Assembly (NCBI GenBank): GCA_018699955.1
Contig: JABISG010000151.1
Coordinates: 1 to 64,000 of the forward strand
DNA length: 64,000 nt
From: Planctomycetaceae bacterium
Lineage (GTDB): Bacteria; Planctomycetota; Planctomycetia; Planctomycetales; Planctomycetaceae
Reading direction: 5' to 3'
The notes under the pieces are model-generated. The model made no database searches, had not been told where the DNA came from, and saw only the letters and a list, made by a program, of their open reading frames with translations. The position numbers and the translations under genes are program-made. Positions 16,701 through 26,307 of this stretch are shown one piece after another (the stretch's first letter is position 1; each line of letters begins with the position of its first letter).

Positions 16701-18608
16701 ATGCGGTACTCATTGTTGCAATCTCGCAGGGCTTGGTTTTCCCTCACCGCAGTGACCGCTGCTGGTGCGTTGTTTTTCTTCTGGAACTCGATCGCGAAGA
16801 CCATCGACGATCCGTCCCGCAGGGACGCCAGACCGCGTCCGATCGCTCAGGGCAGTGTTGTCAACTGGTGGGGCTTCGTTCCCGATGAGGTTCGGTTGCA
16901 GTCTCTGAACTCGATTGAACATAGCAATATCGTCCATGCCGATTATGCCGGTTCCGAGTCGTGTCGCAAATGCCATAAGCAAAACTTCGCCCTGTGGTCC
17001 AAACACCCACACCGGTGGATGAACGCGCTTGCAGATCAATCGACGGTGAAAGGGGATTTTTCCGGGCAGGCCGTCATCTCTTATCGCGGCGGGACGGCCC
17101 GATTTTATCGTGAACGCGGTGAATATCGAATGCGACTGCAACGTGGCGAAGTGCGTCGCGTCTACCGAGTCTCACAGACGATTGGATCGCGTTTTTACCA
17201 GTACTATGTGGGGACGCTGATTTCTGGTCCGGAATCCGACGGTAGCCCAAGTTATTCCGTTGATCATGTTCTGCCGTTCGGGTATTGGCTCGACCAGGAA
17301 GAGTGGGTCCCCACGGTCCACGTTCATTGGGTAGAAGTCAACGGCAATCAAGTTGACGAAGAGGATGTACCGTCAGAGAAGCGCCCCGACCCGTTTGCAG
17401 AATCAAGCGGATCGCTCGGGTTCACCGAGTACTTTCGCTGCAATCAGTGTCACACGACCTTTCCCCTGGGTGACCTGCTGGTCCGCAACTCCGACATGTT
17501 GGGCCGGCATACACCAATTCCTCTGCACCTGGATACTTTGGCCTACCTGAGCGAAGCGCATCCTCAACTGGAATTACTTAGCAAACGTGAATCAGCTCTG
17601 ACTGACGCCGAAGTCCTTCAGCTTCGCACGGATGTCTGGAAATTCGAGGCGCCCACACACGCGGTCAATCTCGGCATCGGCTGTGAGGCCTGTCATCTAG
17701 GCAGTCGCGAACACGCAAAGGGAAAACTGGTCAAGCCTCATTTCTTCCCGCGCGGCAGCCATTTGTACGCCGAAGCAGAAGCCACATTTGATTTCGGCCG
17801 CACTCACGACAACGTGAATTGGGTGTGCGGTCGTTGCCACACCGGCAACCGGCGTCTGTTGGCCGGCGGCATGGCAACGTGGAATTCCACAGAGTACACC
17901 GACGCCATGCGAGGAAGCTGTTATTCCGAACTGAAGTGCGTCGATTGTCACAACCCACACAAGGCCACCGGACCCAAGTGGGAATTCGCGCCGAGCCACG
18001 ACGACCAGCTTTGCCTGAAATGTCATCAAGAGTTTGAACCGCTTGTGGCGCGCGCGGCCCACACGCATCATCCCGTCGGCAGCAGCGGGGCAAACTGCAT
18101 GAACTGCCACATGCCGCGCATCAACGAGGGCCTGCAGGATGTCGTCCGCACGCACAAGATTTTCTCGCCGACAGATCGGCAGATGATCGAGGCCAATCAC
18201 CCAAATGCGTGCAATCAATGCCACAGCGAAAAACCAATCGACTGGACCTTACGATATCTTAGCGAATGGTATGGTGCCGAATTCGATCGCAATGTGATCG
18301 CACAAAACTATTACGATTCACAGGAAAGCGTGGCTTTAGGATGGTTGAAAAGCTCGGATCAGTCGGTGCGCTTGATTGGTGCCGACGCATTGGCCCGAAC
18401 CGATTCCCGATGGGCGCTGCCGCAACTCATCGATGCGCTCGATGACCGTTATCTTTTGAATCGGCAATTCGCCCGACAAGCTGTTGAGAGAATGTGTGGA
18501 GTCAGGCTCGATGATTTTGGATATTATTTCTATAGCGAAAGTGAAGAACGGCAAGAGCCGCTGAGCAAGATCCGGGATGCGCTCCTCTCCGGTGAGTTGT
18601 CGCGATAA
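16701..18608 (+). CDS. eight-haem c-type cytochrome with HEAT-like C-terminus
   Basis: The product is 635 residues from the ATG at 16701. A transmembrane segment (about 13-30) precedes eight CxxCH sites in order CRKCH, CNQCH, CEACH, CGRCH, CVDCH, CLKCH, CMNCH, CNQCH, the first near residue 88. After the last haem come WTLRYLSEWYG and alpha-helical HEAT-like repeats (SVRLIGADALARTDS). The same eight-site order and tail occur in 48589-50460. It should sit on the periplasmic face of the membrane. Electron-carrier or multihaem oxidoreductase function is likely, but the substrate cannot be read from sequence. It lies just upstream of a seven-haem cytochrome on the same strand. Confidence 0.9.
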   Translation: MRYSLLQSRRAWFSLTAVTAAGALFFFWNSIAKTIDDPSRRDARPRPIAQGSVVNWWGFVPDEVRLQSLNSIEHSNIVHADYAGSESCRKCHKQNFALWSKHPHRWMNALADQSTVKGDFSGQAVISYRGGTARFYRERGEYRMRLQRGEVRRVYRVSQTIGSRFYQYYVGTLISGPESDGSPSYSVDHVLPFGYWLDQEEWVPTVHVHWVEVNGNQVDEEDVPSEKRPDPFAESSGSLGFTEYFRCNQCHTTFPLGDLLVRNSDMLGRHTPIPLHLDTLAYLSEAHPQLELLSKRESALTDAEVLQLRTDVWKFEAPTHAVNLGIGCEACHLGSREHAKGKLVKPHFFPRGSHLYAEAEATFDFGRTHDNVNWVCGRCHTGNRRLLAGGMATWNSTEYTDAMRGSCYSELKCVDCHNPHKATGPKWEFAPSHDDQLCLKCHQEFEPLVARAAHTHHPVGSSGANCMNCHMPRINEGLQDVVRTHKIFSPTDRQMIEANHPNACNQCHSEKPIDWTLRYLSEWYGAEFDRNVIAQNYYDSQESVALGWLKSSDQSVRLIGADALARTDSRWALPQLIDALDDRYLLNRQFARQAVERMCGVRLDDFGYYFYSESEERQEPLSKIRDALLSGELSR

Positions 18609-18828
18609 CCCTTGCCTAACGCACCGCCGCATCAAGAAGCACTTCTTCGAAACGGCTCAGGGAATCGAACATGTTGACCGGCCCTGAATCCAGTGCGATT
18701 CGACGGATTCCAGTGCAGAATTGAATTCAGGAGAGTATGATCAACCGCGAGAACGTCTTGACTCTTCTTTTGTTGCGCTCGCGTCTTCAAATTCGTCTTC
18801 TCTCGCTCCGAGACGAAAGAAACGTTCG

Positions 18829-20808
18829 ATGTCAGGTGCCTCGCCCAAACGCCCGATCGCTGCGGAGACGAATTTCAATCGCCGTCGCAGAGCGGTTCGC
18901 ATTCTGATGGCGGTTCTCCTGCCAGGGACAGCGTTCGCGGGGATTGTCTGGTACACCTTGGACCAGACGTCGGACAATCTTCGCCAGGGAAAGGGCGATT
19001 CTCGTCAGTCTCCCACTGACGGACAGGACCAGTTTCGCCTTCCGAGCATTGCCACGTCGCGTTTTCGTAACACATCGAAGGCGGTCGCGTACGTCGGGAA
19101 TCGCAAATGCCAGGAGTGTCATTCCGACGAACACGATTCGTATCTGAAAACAATGCATAGCCGCTCCCTTGCCGAGGTCGATATTTCGCGGGAGCCCCCG
19201 GATGGCGAGTTTTTCCACGAACTCTCAGGACGGCACTATCGAGTCTATCGCGAAGGGAAGCAATTGAGGCTCCGCGAGTTCATAGAGGACTCGGAAGGAC
19301 AGGAAGTCGTGTTGGCGGACCACGCCGCTCGGTTCTCGTTTGGCTCGGGAAACTATGCGCGAATGTATCTGGTGAAGGTCTATGACTATTTGATCGAAGC
19401 CCCGATGACGTGGTATCCGCGTAGACAGAGTTGGGGAATGTCGGCCGGTTACGAGAAGGATTCTCACCAGGTTGGGTTCGACCGCGAGGTCGGTTGGGGA
19501 TGCATCCGTTGCCACGGGGGGCAAGTCGAAAGAATTGGCGGTGCAGACCAACGGCTGAACGTCACTGAGTTAGCGATCAGTTGCGAGCGCTGTCACGGCC
19601 CCGGTGCATTGCACGTCAAAGAACGCAAGGCGGAATTACCAATTCTGGGAAGCATCGACGACTCGATCGTCAACATTCGGCATCTTTCACGAGAGAGGCA
19701 GGAAGACGTCTGCTCGCAGTGCCATCTCTCCGCTTCGGCCGACGTCAACGTGCGCGGCCGCAGCGTGGCCGACTTTCGACCGGGATTGCGGATGTCCGAC
19801 TTCCGCGTCAGTTATCGGGTCAATCGACAGGATTCTGCGATGACGGTGGCTGGCCAGATCGAACAAATGAGAATGAGCCGTTGCTACCTCGAATCGAAAA
19901 CAATGACGTGCGCCACCTGCCACAATCCACACTCTGTTCCAGAGGAATCGGAGAAGGTTGCGCATTATCGAAATAAATGCCTGAGTTGCCATCAAACCGA
20001 GTCGTGTGGGCTACCGATCGAAACGCGACAGGAAACGCAGCCGAATGACAACTGCGTCAACTGTCACATGCCGAGAGGCACAACAGACATTCCGCACTTC
20101 TCATTCACTCACCATCGCGTGGGAATTCACACGGCCAAGCCCAACAGCGACAAACTGACCGACTCGAACAAATTGGTTCCAGTAATGGACGTCTCCCACT
20201 TACCGGAACACGAGCGGCAGCGTCTGTTCGGTCTGGCGAACGATGCATTTGCGGGGAAACTTGCCGGGGGGCTGAACGATGAGTCGCGAAACGATCCATC
20301 TCATCTCGCTCTTTCCGAGGTTTTCCAGGAGCGGGGACGTCAAATTCTCGAAAGAGTCCGATCAAGCGGTCTGAGGGATTCCGAGATGGAAACTTACTTC
20401 AGCCGCGTCAACTGGCGAAGGAATCCCGATTTGTGCATTTCGTATGCCGAGTCTGCCCTGAAGTCGAAGCAGATTTCGCCGACAAACCGACAGACTGCCC
20501 TGTATTATCTGGCTTCCTCACACTTTGATGAACGGCGATACCAGCAAGCGCTCCCGTATCTCAAGAAATTGGTGAAGATGGAGCGAAGCGAAATTTCGTT
20601 GATGCTTTTGGGAATCTGCCATCGTGAAACAGGCAACCGTCAGGAAGCTCTGCGCCTGATCAAAGAGGCGATTCTTGCCGCGCCTCATCGTGCCGACCTG
20701 CACAACTACCTGGCCTCGATCTATCTCCGAATGGGAAAGCCGCAGGACGCAGAGAGACACTTGAAGCGAGCAGAACTATTGAGTCGCAACGTGCCACAGC
20801 CTAATTAG
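18829..20808 (+). CDS. seven-haem c-type cytochrome with C-terminal TPR repeats
   Basis: The product is 659 residues from the ATG at 18829. The frame is open from a TTG at 18721, giving 36 extra Ser/Arg-rich residues, so the start is uncertain. An Arg-rich segment precedes a transmembrane helix (RRRRAVRILMAVLLPGTAFA). Seven CxxCH sites follow: CQECH, CIRCH, CERCH, CSQCH, CATCH, CLSCH, CVNCH. A C-terminal TPR region (YLASSHFDERRYQQALPYLK) ends the protein. Haem order and architecture match 5210-7165. It lies 220 bp after the eight-haem gene and 107 bp before the broken SGNH hydrolase; all three may be one unit. The stop is TAG. Confidence 0.9.
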   Translation: MSGASPKRPIAAETNFNRRRRAVRILMAVLLPGTAFAGIVWYTLDQTSDNLRQGKGDSRQSPTDGQDQFRLPSIATSRFRNTSKAVAYVGNRKCQECHSDEHDSYLKTMHSRSLAEVDISREPPDGEFFHELSGRHYRVYREGKQLRLREFIEDSEGQEVVLADHAARFSFGSGNYARMYLVKVYDYLIEAPMTWYPRRQSWGMSAGYEKDSHQVGFDREVGWGCIRCHGGQVERIGGADQRLNVTELAISCERCHGPGALHVKERKAELPILGSIDDSIVNIRHLSRERQEDVCSQCHLSASADVNVRGRSVADFRPGLRMSDFRVSYRVNRQDSAMTVAGQIEQMRMSRCYLESKTMTCATCHNPHSVPEESEKVAHYRNKCLSCHQTESCGLPIETRQETQPNDNCVNCHMPRGTTDIPHFSFTHHRVGIHTAKPNSDKLTDSNKLVPVMDVSHLPEHERQRLFGLANDAFAGKLAGGLNDESRNDPSHLALSEVFQERGRQILERVRSSGLRDSEMETYFSRVNWRRNPDLCISYAESALKSKQISPTNRQTALYYLASSHFDERRYQQALPYLKKLVKMERSEISLMLLGICHRETGNRQEALRLIKEAILAAPHRADLHNYLASIYLRMGKPQDAERHLKRAELLSRNVPQPN

Positions 20809-20915
20809 CACAGCGAGAGCGCTCGACGTCGTTGACTTGCAGAAACGGCGGCAATTCCTGAGACGGTCGCTTTCGTCATTGGTTTCCAGCTCAAAGTCCG
20901 ATGGGAATTAGCTGA

Positions 20916-21927
20916 ATGTTCGATGGGAATGAGGTGGACACGACCGGTCGGCGACGGAGATTCCGGTTTGTGGCGCTGTCCATCTCGACATTGGTGAGTC
21001 TGCTCGGCCTGTGGATGTTCCACCGTTACTGGTCGAACAAACCCATCTACTTGCAGGAACCCGGTTACGAGAGGACCGGCCACCGATATCTCTACGATTC
21101 GGAACTGGGATGGCGCAATATTCCCAATTGGAAGGCAAAGACGAATGGCAAAAAACTCACGATCAATTCCAGGGGCCTGCGCGATCGGGAATACACTTAC
21201 GTAAAGCCGTCGGGCGTTCGCCGAATTCTCGTGCTCGGAGACTCGTTTGCCTAGGGATATGGCGTTGCCGACGACGAAATCTTCACCGAGGTGATCGGGG
21301 AACGCCTGGTCAGAGAGCCGCTCCTGGGGGATGTGAAATTCGAGGTCGTCAACACAGGCGTCTCTGGCTGGGGGACAGACCAGGAGTATCTGTCTCCTGC
21401 AACGGGAAGGCTTCAAGTACAGTCCCGACATTGTGGTACTGGCGTTCTTCATCGTAAACGATTTCGAAAACAATGAGTCTTCAATCGTGTTTGGGTTGCA
21501 GAAGCCGGTCTTCGTTCATGAAGAGTTGGATCTGGCCAACGTATCCGTCCCGGGACCGTCCGCGCCGAAACGTGCGATTCGCACACAAGCCAGCAGATTC
21601 GATCTGACTCTATCCATCATCAAGCATATGCACGACGCATGCATGAAGCAGCGGTGCCGACTGGTCGTCATGAAGTTCGGACGATACCTTCCTCGCTGGA
21701 AAGACAACGCGGACTTGCTGCCGAACGAACGACGCCTGAGAGACGCCGCACAGCGGCTGAATATTGCGTACCTGGATCTCGATGATGCGTTCGATGCCAA
21801 TGGGGTGACAGCCGATGAACTCCTGTGGGGAAACGACGACGGCCACTGGAATGCATACGGCCACCGACTCGCCGCCGATTTCTTGTACGAGTTCCTAGTT
21901 GAATCTCAGTTAATCACGGCTATGTGA
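20916..21927 (+). pseudogene. SGNH/GDSL hydrolase-like protein, broken by an amber codon and a frameshift
   Basis: The N-terminal frame (20916-21254) has a membrane helix and reaches the catalytic block ILVLGDSFA, then a TAG at 21252-21254 where relatives have Trp in GDSFxWGYG. Reading on in frame continues the family (GYGVADDEIFTEVIGERL, VVNTGVSGWGTDQEYL). Around 21390-21400 the coding frame shifts by one and resumes as REGFKYSPDIVVLAFFIVND and onward to GNDDGHWNAYGHRLAADFL, the Asp..His block. With both lesions repaired it would be a full-length membrane-anchored SGNH hydrolase of about 335 residues. These could be true mutations or sequencing errors. Confidence 0.8.
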
Positions 21928-22007
21928 TTCTGGACGCCGTTCAGTTTGTGCCTGTCCCGTGAACGGTTTCGTTGTCGTGTGAAATCAGATGACGGTGTTC
22001 GGTCGCT

Positions 22008-22027
22008 AGTTCTGCGTGCGCGGAACT
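22008..22027. terminator. candidate hairpin between convergent genes
   Basis: AGTTCTGCG (22008-22016) pairs with CGCGGAACT (22019-22027) through one G-U pair, in the 124-bp gap between the SGNH pseudogene and the convergent alcohol dehydrogenase. It could end both transcripts, but no U-tract follows on either side. Confidence 0.3.
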
Positions 22028-22051
22028 GTGGTGCTCTGGATTCCCCGTGCC

Positions 22052-23131
22052 TTAACCGGGCCGCACGCCGATTCGGATTCGGCTGGGATCCTGGCTCCGG
22101 CTGAACGCCTCGGCGGCGGCTTCGAGTGGAAACCATTCGGACACGAGGATTGCAAACGGGTAGTCGTCGTGATGTGCTGTGAGAAACTCGACGGCCCTGA
22201 GTAGATCGTGCGGGGTGTAATTGTGGATACCGTGGATCGTCAGGTTGCGTCGGACGATTTCCTCCAGCGATGTTTCCACCGGTGGGGCTGGAAAGACCGA
22301 GCCGACCAGCACCAGCGTGCCGCCACGACGCAGTTCACGCCATCCGCATTCAAATGCGGCCGGGTTGCCGGAGAGTTCGAGGATGACGTCGAAGCCGTGC
22401 TTCTCGGTGATGGCCGCCGAAACGTCGGGGAGTTCGTCGGGGGTGACAGTGTGCGTCGCGCCAAATTCCTTGGCGGTGGTGAGGCGGTTTTCGTTAACAT
22501 CGATGCAGACGACGTTTGCCGCGCCGGCGACATGCGACATCGCGCAAGCCGTAAGTCCCAGCAGGCCGGCACCGAACAGACAGACATTGCGGTCCTGCAA
22601 ATCTCCAGCAGCTGCAAGCGCTGCGGCAATGGTGGCGGTCGCGCAACTTGCAGGACACGCGACTGACAAGGGGATTTCATCGGGCAGCCGCACAATTGCC
22701 GTGCCGGGAACGAGCAGACAGTGTTCGGCCAAACCGCCCAGCAACTCGCGCCGGGGCTGCAGTTTCTCGTGGCCATATTTCACCGCAGCGAGACATTTTT
22801 GCGGCAAGCCGCGACGGCAGAAAAAACATTCGTCGCAACTGGCAACAATCGACCAGGTGACGCGGTCGCCGATTCGCAAATCATTTCCAGCCAGATCACA
22901 CGAGGGTGCGGCATCACCCATCGCACTGATTTCGCCGACAATCTCGTGTCCCAGAATCGTCGGAACGGGCGTCTCACGTCGGCCGTCGAAAGTGTGCAGA
23001 TCGCTGCCACACAACGTGCAACCCAGCACACGTACCACGACCTCTGCGCCACTCGGCTCGGGCCGTGCGAGCTGTCGCAACTCCAATTCGCGTCCCGTTT
23101 CGTGAAAAATTGCCGCCAGCGACGTACTCAT
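22052..23131 (-). CDS. phosphonate-locus zinc alcohol dehydrogenase
   Basis: The product is 359 residues, a zinc-dependent medium-chain dehydrogenase. The catalytic zinc ligands are Cys41 in CGSDLH and His62 in GHE. The structural zinc site is Cys99/102/105/113 in SCDECFFCRRGLPQKC. A Rossmann motif FGAGLLGL lies mid-protein. The sequence resembles the subfamily repeatedly found in phosphonate-catabolism operons (TIGR03366-like). Its substrate is not established. Its start overlaps the stop of the DUF5690 transporter by 4 bp (ATGA), implying translational coupling. Confidence 0.85.
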   Translation of the reverse strand: MSTSLAAIFHETGRELELRQLARPEPSGAEVVVRVLGCTLCGSDLHTFDGRRETPVPTILGHEIVGEISAMGDAAPSCDLAGNDLRIGDRVTWSIVASCDECFFCRRGLPQKCLAAVKYGHEKLQPRRELLGGLAEHCLLVPGTAIVRLPDEIPLSVACPASCATATIAAALAAAGDLQDRNVCLFGAGLLGLTACAMSHVAGAANVVCIDVNENRLTTAKEFGATHTVTPDELPDVSAAITEKHGFDVILELSGNPAAFECGWRELRRGGTLVLVGSVFPAPPVETSLEEIVRRNLTIHGIHNYTPHDLLRAVEFLTAHHDDYPFAILVSEWFPLEAAAEAFSRSQDPSRIRIGVRPG

Positions 23132-24429
23132 GTCACCCCTTCAGTTGCAGCAGCGGCGGACGTTTGCAGACTCTCGGCTGCGAAGTATCGCCAGCTCAAT
23201 AACAAGCAGACGACTGAGAGACCCGTCGCCAGCCAACACAGCCCGATGAAAAATTGCAGGAAGTTTTCGGGGGTCGTCCACAGGTTGCCTGCGATCATCA
23301 CGGCGACATAACCCAAATACCCAAACGCGTCGGCAACGTACATCAGAAAACCCAGGTTGCCGCGCTGGTGAGTCATTGCCAGCAGCCGCTCGAAAACGGT
23401 TGTGTGCATCGCGACATACGGCAGATACAAACCCAAACCAACCAATACCATAAATGGAAAGGCGCCAATGATTCCCGCTTGCCGACTGATGAGGGCAGCT
23501 GCGATTGCGAAAAAGCCAAGGCAGCACGTCGCCAGCGAAACGAAGAACGCAACGCGATTGTTGCGGAACAAGACCGCACAACCGTTGATAACCAGCACGC
23601 CCAAGGCCACGAACATTTCCGAACGGGTAAATGTTCCCGGTGCCGCCGGTTCGCCAAGTCCCGTCCACAACTCGCGCGCGAAGTCAGCACGAAAACTACG
23701 CATCAGGGTCATCAGCAGGTACATGGTGACCAACAACGACAGTCCGCCGGCATACCGTCGATACAGCGACCACCGTTCGCTTCGAGTCAACGTATGACGC
23801 GCAGTGCGTGCGGCGATGTCTTGCTGGTTTGGCGGCGGGATCTTCGCCAACATCGCCACGCCGACACACAACGGCACGAGAAATATCAATCCGGCTACGC
23901 TCGGCATCCAATCTTCTGCCACGCCCTGCTGCAGCAACCACGCGCCCACCGACTTGGTCACGCCGTCCGCCAGAATGAAACTCGCGCACAGCCCTGCCGT
24001 CAAAGCCTCGGTCAGTCGACGACCTTCCAGGAAACCCAGCACCAAGCCAAACACCATCCCCAGCGACAGCCCGTTAACAAACAGGCAACCGGCATTCCAG
24101 GGACGCGGGAGCGCACCGAATAGTACCAACGCCACTTCAGCAGAGCCGACCAATGCCAGAATGGCGACGGCCCGTCGCTGCGGCGGCATCTCGGAAATGA
24201 CTTTGATGCCGATGAACTTCGAGAGCATGTACCCCAGAACTTGCGTCGAGACGACCAGGGTCTTGAATTCGATTCCCCAAAACAACGCATCCTCAAAACC
24301 GGCCGCCGTGAACGGCTTGCGAAAACCGTACATGCAGAAGTAGGTTCCGAAAGCTGCGCTGACGGCCCAAATCGCCGCCAGCGACTCGTTTCGGTTGGAA
24401 TGACTCGTCGATCCCACTTCGTCGTTCAT
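23128..24429 (-). CDS. DUF5690 family MFS-type transporter
   Basis: The product is 433 residues with about twelve predicted transmembrane helices and no signal peptide. Family landmarks include AAFGTYFCMYGFRKPFTAAG near the N-terminus and FERLLAMTHQRGNLGFLMYV late in the protein. DUF5690 proteins are major-facilitator relatives often found beside phosphonate genes, so import of a phosphonate such as 2-aminoethylphosphonate is a reasonable inference. It diverges from the PhnZ-like gene across a 114-bp gap and overlaps the alcohol dehydrogenase by 4 bp. Confidence 0.85.
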   Translation of the reverse strand: MNDEVGSTSHSNRNESLAAIWAVSAAFGTYFCMYGFRKPFTAAGFEDALFWGIEFKTLVVSTQVLGYMLSKFIGIKVISEMPPQRRAVAILALVGSAEVALVLFGALPRPWNAGCLFVNGLSLGMVFGLVLGFLEGRRLTEALTAGLCASFILADGVTKSVGAWLLQQGVAEDWMPSVAGLIFLVPLCVGVAMLAKIPPPNQQDIAARTARHTLTRSERWSLYRRYAGGLSLLVTMYLLMTLMRSFRADFARELWTGLGEPAAPGTFTRSEMFVALGVLVINGCAVLFRNNRVAFFVSLATCCLGFFAIAAALISRQAGIIGAFPFMVLVGLGLYLPYVAMHTTVFERLLAMTHQRGNLGFLMYVADAFGYLGYVAVMIAGNLWTTPENFLQFFIGLCWLATGLSVVCLLLSWRYFAAESLQTSAAAATEGVT

Positions 24430-24543
24430 CGAGTTCCCAAGTTTAAAATACGTGCGTTGCCTGCCACTTATCCGGCCGCGCGGAATACAGTATAGTCAGG
24501 AAACGAGTGCCGCTGCGTCAAGGCTTGATGCGGAGACTTTGCG

Positions 24544-25143
24544 TTGGAACAAAAGAGTGTGATGAAACAAGGAAGCAACCCTGCCGTCGGCGAGACGATG
24601 AAGGAAGTCTGTCGGCTGTTCGAGGCGCGCGGCTCCGCATGGTACGGCGGCGAAGCGGTCTCGCAGTTGGAGCACGCTTTGCAGGCGGCAATGTTTGCCG
24701 AACGCGATGCTGCGACGGCCGAATTGATTGTCGCGGCGCTGCTGCACGATGTCGGACATTTGCTGCACGATCTGCCCGAAAATGTGGCCGAACAGGGTGT
24801 CGATGATCGCCATGAAATGTTGGCAAGACCGTGGCTTGCGATGCGGTTCTCTCCGGCAGTGTTTGAACCGGTGGAGATGCACGTGGCGGCGAAACGTTAC
24901 TTGTGTGCGGTCGATGCCGATTACATGTTGCAACTCAGCCCCGCGTCTCAACAGAGCCTGCAACTGCAAGGAGGACCGATGAGCGGTGATGAGGTGAGCG
25001 AATTCGAGAGACGTCGGTTCTTCGCCGATGCGGTGCGGCTGCGCAAGTGGGATGACGCCGCCAAAGTGGTCGGCTTGAAGCCCCCGCCGCTGGATCACTT
25101 CGGCACGTACATCGGCCGAGTTTCACAGGTGACGACACCATGA
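24544..25143 (+). CDS. PhnZ-like HD-domain mixed-valence diiron oxygenase
   Basis: The product is 199 residues from a TTG with GGAG 8 bp upstream; an ATG six codons later (24562) is an alternative. The HD domain carries Tyr34, Glu37, His44, His68-Asp69, His90 and His113, with an Asp pair at 170-171. The spacing of the first five residues is identical to that of PhnZ as I recall it (Tyr24, Glu27, His34, His58, Asp59). PhnZ cleaves the C-P bond of 2-amino-1-hydroxyethylphosphonate to glycine and phosphate. No PhnY-type hydroxylase is visible to supply that substrate. Its stop overlaps the next gene by 4 bp (ATGA). Confidence 0.82.
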   Translation: MEQKSVMKQGSNPAVGETMKEVCRLFEARGSAWYGGEAVSQLEHALQAAMFAERDAATAELIVAALLHDVGHLLHDLPENVAEQGVDDRHEMLARPWLAMRFSPAVFEPVEMHVAAKRYLCAVDADYMLQLSPASQQSLQLQGGPMSGDEVSEFERRRFFADAVRLRKWDDAAKVVGLKPPPLDHFGTYIGRVSQVTTP

Positions 25144-26288
25144 CTCAACCGCTGGATGTGGCTGTCATTGGTGCGGGGATTGTGGGATTGGCTCACGCCT
25201 TTTCGGCGGCCGAGCGCGGGTATCGCGTGACGCTGTTCGAGCGAAGCGAGCGCGCGTGTGGCGCATCGATCCGCAATTTCGGCATGGTCTGGCCCATCGG
25301 TCAACCGGCTGGCGAACTGCACGACATCGCGATGGAAAGCCGCGTTCGTTGGTTGCGACTGGCCGAGTCGGCCGGGCTGTGGGTTAATCCGTGCGGTTCG
25401 ATTCATCTGGCCCATCGCGGAGATGAGTCGGCCGTACTACAAGAATTTCATGAGCAATCGTCTCAGCTCGGTTTCGAGTGCGACTGGCTCACCGCGGATG
25501 AAGTGCTGAGTCGGTCACCGGCGGTGAACCCCGATGGTCTGCTCGGCGGGCTGTTCAGTCCCACCGAACTGTGCGTCGATCCACGCGCTGCAATTCGCCG
25601 GCTGCCACAGTGGTTGGAGCAGGAGCACGACGTGCGGTGTGAGTTTGGCACGACAATTACCAGCATAGGATGTGGGCATGTCGGCAGTGCCGATGGCCGC
25701 CAGTGGGATGCGGACCGAATCGTGATCTGCTCGGGCGCCGATTTTGAAACATTGTTTCCGCAAGTGTTTCTCGATTCCGGTTTGAAGTTGTGCAAGCTGC
25801 AGATGATGAAGACGCGCTCGCAGGATGAGGGCTGGAGAATCGGCCCGCATCTGGCGAGCGGATTGACGCTCCGCCACTACCGTAACTTTGAGGTGTGTGC
25901 CAGTTTGCCCGCACTGAAGCAACGCATCGCCGAGGAGTCGCCCGAACTTGACCGATTTGGGATTCATGTGATGGCTTCACAGAACGAAGCCGGCGACGTC
26001 ATTCTGGGTGATTCGCACGAGTACGGTGGGGATATCGAACCGTTCAACAAAGCGACCATTGACGACTTGATGCTGCGCGAGTTGCGAAAGATTATTCACT
26101 TACCAAATTGGTCGATTGCGCAGCGTTGGAACGGCATCTACGCAAAGCATTCCAGCGCCCCGTGGTTCGAGGCCGAACCACTACCCAACGTCCACATTTG
26201 CACCGGCTTGGGCGGCGCCGGAATGACGATGTCGTTCGGAGTTGCGGAGCGGTTCTGGCAGCGTGTGTCGTCGGATGTCTCAAGCTAA
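25140..26288 (+). CDS. FAD-dependent amine oxidase of phosphonate loci (TIGR03364-like)
   Basis: The product is 382 residues. The N-terminus has a dinucleotide-binding motif VIGAGIVGLAHAFSAAERGY and an acidic strand end (LFERS), with the DAO-type segments GASIRNFGMVWPIGQ and C-terminal GLGGAGMTMSFGVAERFW. It belongs to the glycine-oxidase-like group found in phosphonate operons. Enzymes of this group have been proposed to oxidise aminoethylphosphonate or its N-methyl form to phosphonoacetaldehyde. That would feed PhnX, 19 bp downstream, and explain the lack of a PhnW transaminase here. The substrate is inferred from context. Confidence 0.85.
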   Translation: MTQPLDVAVIGAGIVGLAHAFSAAERGYRVTLFERSERACGASIRNFGMVWPIGQPAGELHDIAMESRVRWLRLAESAGLWVNPCGSIHLAHRGDESAVLQEFHEQSSQLGFECDWLTADEVLSRSPAVNPDGLLGGLFSPTELCVDPRAAIRRLPQWLEQEHDVRCEFGTTITSIGCGHVGSADGRQWDADRIVICSGADFETLFPQVFLDSGLKLCKLQMMKTRSQDEGWRIGPHLASGLTLRHYRNFEVCASLPALKQRIAEESPELDRFGIHVMASQNEAGDVILGDSHEYGGDIEPFNKATIDDLMLRELRKIIHLPNWSIAQRWNGIYAKHSSAPWFEAEPLPNVHICTGLGGAGMTMSFGVAERFWQRVSSDVSS

Positions 26289-26307
26289 ATAAGGAAAGCA
26301 AAAGATC

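Noticed and set aside
21252..21254. TAG recoding (amber read as an amino acid)
   Set aside because: TAG terminates several intact genes in the window, and both interrupted genes also carry frameshifts.
22221..23105. 294-codon plus-strand frame over the alcohol dehydrogenase gene
   Set aside because: Ser/Arg/Ala-rich antisense shadow; the minus-strand protein has complete zinc ligands and a Rossmann motif.
23254..24123. 289-codon plus-strand frame over the DUF5690 transporter
   Set aside because: Gln/Arg/His-rich composition of an antisense frame, while the transporter on the other strand is full length with clear membrane helices.
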